From positions 49,870,574 to 49,934,573 of the forward strand of contig NC_065921.1 of the NCBI RefSeq assembly GCF_024586455.1: a DNA stretch of 64,000 nucleotides, read 5' to 3'. The stretch comes from Bactrocera neohumeralis. Its lineage: Eukaryota > Arthropoda > Insecta > Diptera > Tephritidae. Shown piece by piece: positions 1 through 9,650 of the stretch (positions are counted from its first letter, which is position 1; each line of letters starts with the position of its first letter). The position numbers and the translations under genes are program-made. The notes beneath the pieces are model-generated. The model ran no database searches, had not been told where the DNA came from, and was given only the letters and a program-made list of their open reading frames with translations.

Positions 1-1419
1 AAAATAATAAAACAAAATATAAAATGTCCTTTGAAACCCGTGTCAACCACTAACATAGCACACTATACGTGCAATTAATTAAAAACAAACAAATTTCAAA
101 GTGCACGACACCGTTAGCTCAGGTAATATAAAGTCAGCCACACCCAGTAAACCCTTTAACGTTCGTTAACATCCAGAGGCCACTTAAATTTAGTATCCTT
201 TCTATGTGCAAGCTCATACTTAATTATATGTACTTACATTTAGTGATATGAACAGGAAAGTTAGGCTATTTACTGATACATGTACATGATGACATGTATG
301 TCTTTAAATAAGAAGGATTTATTTAAATATTTTTGAGGGAAATCGGTGTCTCGAAAAAATCAGGAATCAGGTTTTAAGGTGGAGTAAGTAAAGCCGAACA
401 ACCGACATACCTATCCAAACCCCATATATGCATGTATAAAAAAATAGGGACGAACATAATAAGATGTAACGGGAACGTTTACCATTTAATACACTCGACA
501 TTTTAACCTTTATGACATAAAGTTGATCTTCCTACATGCTAATAAAACAGTATTTTTTAAGGGAAAACAAATTGTTAAGATTAACATTGAAATATGAGTC
601 CAGGATGAAGTTGAAATTAAATCATATTCTGAAGACTTAGAACAACTTCGCCGCATTAAAAATTTCATTAGTGAAGTTGTTACTAGATTTCAGAACGCTA
701 AAACTTTGGAAAGTATTCTGTAAGCTGTTTTATAAAACAGAATCAAGGATAGTTGCGAACTACGACAAAAAAATTGAAACTCAAGCATTAATAAATACTG
801 TACGTACGAGTATATACGTATGCACACACAATTTGTTTGTAACTACTTGTATGATATACATATCTCAGACAAGAAATCTACATAATTTATTTATTGATAA
901 GTGTGTGTTCATACTTTAGTCAAAATTTTATTCGGGCACCTCACATTTTACTTTGTGCCCGAGGTATTAATTTTAAAATCAATATATATCAATATAAACA
1001 CAGCAAAATATTTTAAATTTATTATATCGGGTGTATAAGGGAAAGGACCTTAGCCCACGTTCAAAATCGATTTCAAAAGTATTTACCTCTAACCCATATA
1101 ATGTTTAAGGAAGAATGCTGATTTCATTTTATTACAATATTACACATATTGACTACCACAAAATATTTAGATTCAGCTGTAAAAGCATAAATTACTTTTG
1201 GTAACCAAAGGCCTTTTGAGAGCCTTAAAGTACAACTAAGAAAGTTTTCCCTTGCAGTTAAAGTTTACTTTCAAAGTGTATACCATTGGTTATATACATA
1301 GTCCTGTAATAAGTTCTTTTACAACCTCAGTCTTTTTTTAGAATGAAACGATTATAGATTAAAAAAAAGTTAATTTTATTTAATAATGCACATATAGTAT
1401 AACATGAGCGATGAACAAA
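1..1419. other. AT-rich DNA, no gene seen
   Basis: No open frame with recognisable protein similarity, RNA gene or terminal repeat was seen. The 82-codon frame near 671-919 has no domain character and looks like chance. Confidence 0.5.
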
Positions 1420-1812
1420 TCTTATTCGAAATTGTCACCGTTTGCATTCACACAAACCCTCAAACGATTCAGCCATTGATCAATAGCAGCACGCACAATT
1501 CCTATGACGAGGCTGCTCGAGCCAAAGAGTTTTAAGACTTCGGTGGGGTATTGAACAGTATATGAGTAACGCCTTAACATCTGAGTTGAGAACACGTTGA
1601 ACCCTTGAAATAACAATTTTTGCGCCTTTGGAAGGTTTTGCGCAGATTTTGCTGTTTGGTTATTAAAAACTTGTTCAAAAGTGACATTTTTTGCATCTGT
1701 AAAGAAAATACTTTTATGACCGTTGGCCGCGTGCCACTCTATCTGTTGTGCCTAATTTGCTTCGAGCGCGTTGTCAAAAAATAACCAATTGACCGACGGT
1801 AGTCTTTCATGG
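1420..1812 (-). pseudogene. Tc1/mariner-superfamily transposase relic
   Basis: On the minus strand, two nearly adjoining segments read like a Tc1/mariner-superfamily transposase. Around 1630-1780 there is a piece like the region near the first catalytic Asp (FFTDAKNVTFEQVFNNQ). It is joined almost directly to a C-terminal piece ending NANGDNFE at about 1422, a typical ending for the superfamily. The middle of the enzyme, with the second and third catalytic acids, is missing, so this is a deleted copy. The first segment resembles the DD37D/maT-like group more than classical mariner, but that assignment is tentative. No terminal inverted repeats were located. Confidence 0.5.
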
Positions 1813-1819
1813 GACATCA

Positions 1820-4429
1820 TCTTGAATAAGTCTTGACATTGATCTGATAGATAATGCATTTCCTTAGACTTAATTTTCTGTTGTGTAAGGGGTTTTCTGT
1901 GAATGCGTTTGGAACAGTTTTTATCGCTGAATTATTTTGAACCATGCGCGTCCGATTTGAGAAGCTCATAAATTTTACTTGTGCATTTTCCGCACTTACA
2001 TATGTAAAGCAATCACCACAAAACGATTTTTTTAACCAGTCCATTGGTAATAATTTTACGAACGAAAAGAAGCCACTGAACTGATTATTAGAGATGAATA
2101 TCTTATTATTTGTTGGAATACTATTCTGCATTGCAGCTGGCCCTCTCAACATTCAAACATATCCTGCTTTACTTCTTGCATAAATTATAAGTTCAGAATT
2201 ATACGAGTATCCGTTGTATTAACAAAACTACAAGTTTATAAGTAATATGCCGAATGCCCTTTCATCCACTTTTCGAATTGCATATTCCTTTAGCAATCAC
2301 GTGAACGCAAACATCTATGTATGTTTTGATATTATATGTAATAAAGTACCTAGTTGGCGATAGCTGTGTGTGTGTATGATTATCTAACTGTTCGTTCTTG
2401 TTATGGCGCCGACCGTCTTATGCCATGGTGAGCAAAATTGAGTGTTAAGCTCATTGATGCGTACTAATTGATCAGCTTATGTGGCTGCTTTACAAGTACT
2501 CTCCTTCTACTAATATTGCCATTGCCGGCGGCATTTTCGCTAGTTTTCCTCACCATATAAATGCGTACATATTGCCTTTTTCTTTGCCCTTTTCTTTATC
2601 TTTATATCACTACACTTCACCGCTTTTCACCCACACACTGGCAAATAATGTATGTATTTCAAGAAATTTTTAGGTGCTATAAAGTGTATACACATCGTTC
2701 GTCTAGGATCCTTTGCATTCGTAGTTGCTTCCATTCATAGCGATGCCCGGGCACAGCACAAAAAACTTTGCAGTGATTTTGAGTAGAAGATGTATTGCGA
2801 ACGTGTGTGCGCACTTGAAAGTTTGCCATAGTATGAAAAGGAAACGATAGCAGCTTTTCCATTTTCTTTCATATTTTCTCGTCCAAACGTGACATTCTTA
2901 AGCCCAAGTAGGAGAGGCTAAATTAAGTTGTGCTGGTTTCGAAAGAGGATGTAGAATGAACACTTGATGGAAACGAAACACAACATCTTCACTGTGAGTA
3001 ACCTTAAATATAAGCTAATTCAGATCTTTTATTATTTTTATATATAAATGTTAAACATATAAAACAACTATATATGTACATACGTACATTCATATAGGCT
3101 AGTTCATTTGCTTAATACCCAACAGAAAGTAGTAGATTTGCATCATGAGTCTACGGTTTAGTTTAAAATATGTGTCCAAAAGTTACATATTCGTAATTCA
3201 CAATAAATAAATAGCGAAGCATTCTGCCTCTTTCTAATTGGGAAACAAATGTACCCGATTTTTATCGTTATTAATAATGAACTCTTTCCAAATACAAAAA
3301 CAAGAACTTCACTTAGTTTTTGAAAAGTAACTAAGTGTTGAAACTTGCTAATTGTAATTGTGTTTATATTTATAACATTAATATTTACAATAAAAATACA
3401 AAGTTTTAAAACAGACCTGACATTGAAATAATTTTTATTATGCCAGCGGAAAGAAACATTCTATACCCAATAATTGCTTGTAGTAATTGAAATTTATTGT
3501 TTTGAGACAGTGATGCAATATTGTTTTCAATTTGAAGGACATTGGCGAGCTGTATACTGTGAAGTTACTCCATTTTCAAATTCTCAATTCTAATACCAAT
3601 TTATGTTAATATTCTTCGACAAATTAAACTATTAGGCAAATTTTAGCCTCTTTCTTTTATGAATTCCTATTTACCGCTTTGGACGTTGTGATTATGTAAC
3701 ATTATAAGATATGAAGGTGCATATGTTCACAGTATGAGCATTATTAGAGCTATCGAATTTCATACATATGACAGTTTTATTAATTAACTCGAAAGAACAA
3801 CAAGAGCCCGCATTGTGTGAATTAAATTAAAAACAAAAGGTTTAAAATGTACATAATATTATAATAATGCATTTACTTTCAACTTTGATTTGCACTATCA
3901 TAGCCACAAATTGACTTTCAGCCCTTTACGACAGCTCTACCGAAAACAATAATACCGTTTAAGAGCCTTAACAAAACATAATTAAAATTTCTTATGTCTG
4001 ACATAGAGTTGTGAATAGTTCTAATAGCAAATATTATTTATTTATACCTTAGTAGACGCTTTTTATGTTTTGCATATGGTTATAACAACGTACTATATTT
4101 ACTGTGCTGTTTGAGTTAAAAACGGTTGCAAATTATTGAGGGCTTCAAAAGCAGTCCTTGCGTTTACTTGTTTTGTATATATAGTTAACTCTGTATAACC
4201 GTCTACGGTTTTTTGACAATAGTAGCAAGTTTATATTTCGACATAATACATAATTTGGAAAATGTGTTTAATGTGGTTTAGAGCTTCCATCTTGGACAGT
4301 TCATAAGTTTTTTCATTACTGACTATTTTTTTATGAAGCCTTCGAACGTGACTTGCTTTCAATTACTTCTTCTCAACTGCTAGTACCTGACTTAGGTTAG
4401 GTTTTATATTTTGGGGCCGACTTCTAGGT
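1820..4429. other. AT-rich DNA, no gene seen
   Basis: About 2.6 kb of AT-rich sequence with only short frames that look like chance. The minus-strand frame 1817-2152 directly precedes the transposase relic but shows no recognisable helix-turn-helix or catalytic motif. Nothing else can be supported. Confidence 0.45.
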
Positions 4430-4439
4430 TTAAGTTTGC

Positions 4440-4692
4440 AAAGTATTAATTTTCATATAAGCTTTGACGAAAATACTCCAGCTCTGAAAGTATTCGACGC
4501 AGTACCCGTCGGGGGAAGCAGAGGAAGAGGGAGACCTCCACTCCGTTGGAAGGACCAGGTGGAGAAGGACCTTGGAGTCTTCAATTGGCGCCACTTTGCG
4601 AAAAGAAGAAACGACTGACGCGTTGTTGTTAACTCGGCTATAATCGCATAAGCGGTGTCTACGCCAATAAAGAAGAAGAAGAAGAAGCTTTG
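4440..4692 (+). mobile_element. RTE-like retrotransposon 3' end, (AAG)n tail
   Basis: This is the 3' terminus of an endonuclease/reverse-transcriptase non-LTR retrotransposon, heavily 5'-truncated. The + frame 4466-4618 encodes the family's characteristic C-terminus: DENTPALKVFDAVPVGGS, then a basic GRGRPPLRWKDQVEKDL stretch and a NWRHFAKRRND end. It is followed by a short UTR (aactcggctataatcg..., gtgtctacgccaataaag) and a tail of about five GAA/AAG units (about 4670-4687). At least four other copies lie in this window near 26915, 36497, 43265 and 49010, each ending in the same UTR or in a short AAG-type tail. A short tandem-repeat tail instead of poly(A) is typical of RTE-type elements. The family resembles genes auto-annotated as craniofacial development protein 2-like. 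The clade assignment is from memory and moderate. Confidence 0.75.
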
Positions 4693-5639
4693 AATAAAAA
4701 AGTTGCATTTATCATATAACATAAGAATTTAAAAAATCTGTAAGTCATAATCGCCTTCTGTGCAGTAAATAATAAAAATATTTAATTGGGAGTTATCAAA
4801 AGAAGAAATGCTATGAGATTATCGCAAATCTGTTCATAAAACAAATTTTGTTTGAAGGTATGAAAAGCAAGTGTTTCGAAAGCAGAACAGTTCAAAAAAC
4901 TACCCAGATGATTCTTCCTCGCATTTTTCCAGAAAAATTCAACAATTGGCCATGACCGTTTAAACTTTAGAACTTATTGAAGACATCTAGTTGAAAGAAC
5001 GTCATGCAATATAAGTATAAGGTTGACCCATTCCGTTAAGAATAATAATACATAAAATCATGGGACCATCGTCCATTTTCTCATCTGATGATATTGAAAT
5101 GATATTGATATTGAGACTAGACTGACCTTCCTTCTTATCACTCAAGCACTCAAGTTTAGATGTGAGTACACAAAACACTAGCTCTAGATCGGTATTGCTA
5201 CTTCATATTTTTAGCAAAAGTCTTATCTGAAATACCTCTTAATTAGAAAAATTCTTCTACGAAATGATCGAAAATCGGTTATGAATAAATATATTATAAC
5301 ATCATACACATGAAACGACTCTCCCCATTAACCACTACTTTACACAGAAGAAAGAGATGTAGGAACATAAACAATTATTTGTGCATTGCTGGCGAATAGG
5401 AATACATCCCAATTGAATAGGTTTTTATGTATCTACAGATTAACCACATTTATTGTACAGATTTACATTAATATGCATAGATAACCTCAAAGTTGGATTA
5501 TGTTGTCCTAGTGGTCTTGTTTAGTTATTAATCAGTTATTTGCAAACGCAACAAGCTGCCAACCACAGATGTAAAATTTATGTCAAAAAGTTTCACACAA
5601 TACGATATTTACTAAAAGTATATTGAATAAACGAAAAAT
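4693..5639. other. AT-rich DNA, no gene seen
   Basis: Nothing identifiable beyond chance frames. Confidence 0.45.
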
Positions 5640-6180
5640 ATCTCTGGATAAATTCAAGAGCGCCCTCATTAAATGGTACTAGCATTAAGAACAGTAATTT
5701 TACGGGTCTGTTAGAGATATTTGGTGATGATAACCAACTCTCCATATAACAGTTACTTTGAAAACTACTAAAAACGAGATAATTCAATAAATAAATACGT
5801 CAAATATATGTAAATATTACTCGCGAGATGGTGTGGAAGCGCTATGGAGGAGCCGTTTTCAAAACTGGACAATGGGCGTTGCGCTGGCAACTTTTAAGTG
5901 CAATCCTACTACAGGACTTACTAAACTAGTTTCAAACAAATTTGGTGTGTTGAATTTTTTTTTACATTTTGGAAATGAGCGATCTCGACAACACCACACC
6001 TACTTCCCATATATCACAATATTAAATTCAATATGATTATCTGCCTTTACAAAATATACTAAGTCCATCACCAATAAAGTTAAATTAATAAAACCTTCAG
6101 TGCCCTTAAAGTATAAAACTAATATAACTTTTCAAGTACCCAGATACCCAATAAGTGGTTATCAGTGCGTATAGCCGTCT
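5640..6180 (+). repeat. TR1 interspersed repeat, partial
   Basis: Diverged partial match to the TR1 repeat described at 15345-16755. The block 'ccatataacagttactttgaaaactactaaaaacg' (written here in two parts: ccatataacagttactttg / aaaactactaaaaacg) parallels the 'tatataacggaaccgttg / aaaactacaaaaagcg' block of that copy, and 'acacctacttcccatatatcac' near 5995 parallels its 'cgcctacttcgcgtataacac' block. Boundaries are approximate. Confidence 0.4.
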
Positions 6181-6658
6181 ATTATAAAAAATATCCGCCA
6201 ATACCTAATATATCTTCGTGAATAACGGTGAGAATATTTTTCTGATAATAGTGAGCTTTGTGCCCAAAATGGAAAAAATAAAAGTATTCGATCTGGTTGA
6301 TTTTGTACCAATATGTGAATAATGCTCATAAAATCAGGGAAAATTTTTTTCAAATAACAATGTTCTCTTACGCCCAAAATGAATAAAGTCGTATGAATAT
6401 TTATAGGGTTATGTACATACATATACGTATATGATCAGAATGACGAGACGTGTTGAAATCCGAATGTTTGTCTGTCCTTCCGTCTATCTGCCGTCTGTTT
6501 GTGCAAGCTGTAAATTGAGTAAGCATATTGATATCTTAATTAAACTTGGTACACAAGTTCCTTGTTAAAACACACAGAATTTTTTCGTAGATGGGCCTTA
6601 TCAGACCACTTCCACTCCCACAAAGCACCTTAAGCGAAAGCCTATAATGTGTCATATA

Positions 6659-7622
6659 CAAGGTCCGTCGCAAAAGAAACAGGACTGTTAAAAAAACAAC
6701 AAAAAATTAATATTTTTCAAAAGTTATATTTTTTTATTCAAAGTAGTTTCCTTGTGCTTCGATACAGCGTTTAGCCTGGTCAATTAACATTTCAAATGAG
6801 TGTTTAAGGTCATTTTTCGGAATGCTCTTGAGAATATCGGTCGTCGCCTTTTGGATAGCTGAAATGTCCTGAAACCAGTGTCCTTTCATGGGCAAATGAA
6901 ATTTTCCAAATAAAAAAAAATCACAGAAGAAAATGAAGTTTTCCAAATAAAAAAAATCACAGAGTGCCAGATCAGACGAGTAGGGTGAGTGATTAATGGT
7001 TAATATGGAGTTTTTTGTCAAAAAATCAGTGACAAGCGTCGACCGATGACACGGCGCATTATCGTGCAACAGGCGCCAGGACCCTGCCTCACGGTATTGT
7101 GGTCGAGCACGACGAATGCGTGATAAAAGACGCTTCATAACACCTAGGTAAAACACAGCATTAATAGTTTGGCCAGGTGGGACGAACTCTCGGTGTACAA
7201 TACTCTCGGAATCGTAAAAACAAATCAGCATTGTCTTTATTTTTGACTTCTGAAGACGACCGACTTCTGATCGTCACAGAGGTCCTCACGACATTCTTGG
7301 AATCGCATAAACCACTCATGCACATTACTACGGGATAGGCACTGATACCCATGAACTTTTTTCATCATTTGAAATGTTTCAGTAAACGTTTTCCCAAGTT
7401 TAAAACAAAATTTAATATTTGCTCTTTGCATTTTACGACCGATGACCAAAAGCTGCTGTCACTTTTTGATCGATAACATCGATTTTAGTTATCCAATTGT
7501 CTTAAAATTTTTACGAAATGTCAACAAGAGATCAAACTTTTTATTTCATGTACCCACCAATAGGTGACGCCACCAGAAACAGTTATATTTAAAAAGTTCT
7601 GTTTCTTTTTCGTCAGACCTTG
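6659..7622 (-). mobile_element. mariner element with both TIRs and TA duplication
   Basis: A roughly 964-bp element bounded by 24-bp terminal inverted repeats that match at 21 of 24 positions: CAAGGTCCGTCGCAAAAG... at 6659-6682, and the complement of 7599-7622, CAAGGTCTGACGAAAAAG.... Each end is flanked by the TA duplication expected of mariner (6657-6658 and 7623-7624). It is nested in a TR1 repeat. Full-length mariners are about 1.3 kb, so the copy is internally deleted. It encodes a broken transposase on the minus strand (6734-7449). Confidence 0.9.
6734..7449 (-). pseudogene. mariner transposase, deleted, with internal duplication
   Basis: The minus strand starts with an N-terminal helix-turn-helix part (7449-7240: MQRANIKFCFKLGKTF..., WFMRFQECRED). 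It then passes by frameshift and deletion to the catalytic part. The first catalytic Asp region (normally around GDETW) is missing. The second Asp is present in LLHDNAPCH and the third in LALCDFF, with 34 residues between them (D34D, classical mariner). The C-terminus ends CIEAQGNYFE. Right after the third Asp, about 50 bp at 6900-6960 are tandemly duplicated, so CDFF is followed by a second CDFFLFGKFHLP. Deletion of the first Asp makes the copy inactive. Confidence 0.9.
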
Positions 7623-8329
7623 TATAAGCACTTAATTCAGATATATTACTGTAATTTGACGCAGGGGGCTGCAGAAGCAAGAGGCACCTGCGAGCTAAAA
7701 AATGGATGATTGACTTAATGTACGTGCCCATAAAACCACTTAAGCCACAATAATCAAATTCACTGAAGACAAATTCTTTAAACGTCCCTATCGACACTGT
7801 AAATATGCATGAAATCAGAAGATAACCTGGTCCAGCCCCCATATAAAATTAAAAATTACTAAAAGTGAGAAGGAAGAAGAAAAGAGACAAAAATTTGATT
7901 TTTCCCTTTCCAGTATTCAAATTAAGCATCAAGGTAAAGGGATAAAACTTTGTACGAATACTGCCCTTGAAGTATACCAACTTATCACCAAAAATTACAC
8001 CAAAACTATTCAAGCTCCTAGGTATTAAATAGAAGAGTATCTTGGGTTAAACCTGATATCCCTAATATACTGCCTTCTGATTATCTGGGTGTATAAACAA
8101 TTGTCCTGAACCCCTATTTAGTCCTTCCTTACTTATTACTGTTTTGTTAGTTAGCAAATATACATAAGCATGTTCCCGGTTATTACACATTTTAAGTCAA
8201 AAAATTCTTTCTACCCGTCGCAATAACTACTCTAGTTATATTAATGTATTCAACTGATTTTACATAAAAATAATCATGTTAAATTTTTAGACACGTCTTA
8301 TAGAAATTGACGATTGTCTTCACTAACAT

Positions 8330-8500
8330 AATTGTAACAAGACTGTCAAACTACGACCATCTGCGAGCTCAAACTTTTTTGTTACTAAGGAACGCTCTTA
8401 CCAAGTTTCATCAAGACATCTCAACTTTTACCCAAATTGCAGCTTGCATTGATGGACGGACAGACAGACAGTAAAAACTGTCAATTACAAGTACATACAG
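8330..8500 (-). repeat. TR1 repeat fragment, inverted
   Basis: The minus strand reads 'gtccgtccatcaatgcaagc', '...ttgggtaaaagttgagatgtcttgatg' and 'aaacttggtaagagcgttcc', the same order as the + strand at 15480-15560. It is therefore an inverted, short piece of the same family. The stretch 8500-8975 that follows shows nothing recognisable. Confidence 0.55.
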
Positions 8501-8975
8501 CAAGATCGATCCTTCGATCATATTAAACTTACATATTTCTTAATTATTTAGTGACGTCTTATCAGAACTTTGTCTTAAATAATCTAAATTTATCATAGAC
8601 AAGAAATGAAGATTTTTAGAGTACTGGAATTTTTCACAGTCCATTCTTATATGGTTTTAAGTGGAGATCCGTAAATTAATAATTGTAAATAGAATCATTT
8701 AATGATAAACACATATTTGTTCAGTGAACTAAAATTATTTGGCAATAAAGTTTTCGATTCCATAATTTATTTGTACCCAGACACCATCCAATACAGAACT
8801 TTTGAAACAATTCTCCCAACTTTGTCTAACATTGTGTCTAACTAAGTATTTTTGAGAGTTTTATGCGAAATATTGGTCCAGGATTAAAAACAATAAATGA
8901 GTGACAAAAATATTATAATTTTACTTTTATTACACATTTTTTCCTCCGTCTCCGTTTTTGTCAGCTATTGCTGTC

Positions 8976-9349
8976 ATGGCACGTAACGAACTTCGCTTAG
9001 ACGGCTACAAACGCAAGCGCTCGTCAACGTGTTTGCAAATGCGAAAGCTGGATAAGCCAGTAAGGTTAGAACTTTTTCCCTATGAAAAAAAACCGTGAAA
9101 ATTTTTGGATATTTTTCGTGTTAACCAAGCGTTTTCTTTAGAAAAACTCGAAACGAGATTTGGTGGTAGAAATACAAATATACATATGTGTGTATGTATT
9201 TAATTTCTATGTACTTAATAAAATATATTAATTTAAAATACATTTCATTTCTTACAGAACACAAGGTGTCGAGGTGAGTGGGAATTACTTGTTACAAAAA
9301 GAATGCCTGGCTGGGCGATTAGATCAACCGCAACGGACTTTGTAACGAG
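8976..9349 (+). CDS. candidate host coding exons (two exons), function unknown
   Basis: A possible small gene start that does not look like transposon sequence. An ATG at 8976 opens a basic 28-codon frame (MARNELRLDGYKRKRSSTCL...) ending at 9059, exactly before a consensus donor GTAAGG. A pyrimidine-rich tract and acceptor CTTACAG end at 9257. The frame continues in phase from 9258 (NTRCRGEWELLVTKRMPGWA...) to 9349, before a second donor-like GTAAAT. The exons are clearly richer in GC than their flanks. I do not recognise the protein. Later exons, if any, would lie beyond the CACTA-ended element, which would then sit in the next intron. It could also be chance or a gene relic. Confidence 0.35.
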
Positions 9350-9650
9350 GTAAATGGGGTGGTTACCTGTTTTCTTAATTTCACTTATTTAATTTAAAAT
9401 TCTAAGGTTACACACAATAGCACATAGAAACATGCGTACAGAAATCATACATAAAAAGTAAGAAAAAGCTAAGCTCGAGTGCACCCAAACATTTTATATT
9501 CTTGCTACTTGCAAGAGTTAAGTCTAAGAAAAGTTGCAAGAGGCTCGGAATCCAAGTAATTATATATACTATATATATATAACTCATACATTTACCGACT
9601 TATTCGATACTATTTACTATTTGGAAGTTGGGTGTATTATCGAATAATTA
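9350..9650. other. AT-rich DNA, no gene seen
   Basis: Nothing recognisable between the candidate exons and the left inverted repeat of the CACTA-ended element. Confidence 0.4.

Larger units (their letters stand above)
6400..8145 (+). repeat. TR1 interspersed repeat, interrupted by mariner
   Basis: A copy of TR1 in + orientation. It includes the block reading 'gtctgtccttccgtctatc...gtgcaagctgtaaattgag', the 'cctataatgtgtcata' block, and the 3' end 'cctgaacccctatttagtccttccttacttatt' (in parts: cctgaacccctatttag / tccttccttacttatt). It is split at 6657-6658/7623-7624 by a complete-ended mariner inserted at a TA. Removing the mariner would rejoin '...gtgtcata' with 'taagcacttaattc...', the order seen in the uninterrupted copy at 15345-16755. 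So TR1 is older than this mariner insertion. Confidence 0.65.

Noticed and set aside
671..919. 82-codon open frame near the left edge
   Set aside because: No domain, low-complexity AT-rich composition and no splice or promoter context; probably chance.
1817..2152. 111-codon minus-strand frame considered as the N-terminus of the transposase relic at 1420
   Set aside because: No helix-turn-helix or other family motif was visible; adjacency alone is not evidence.
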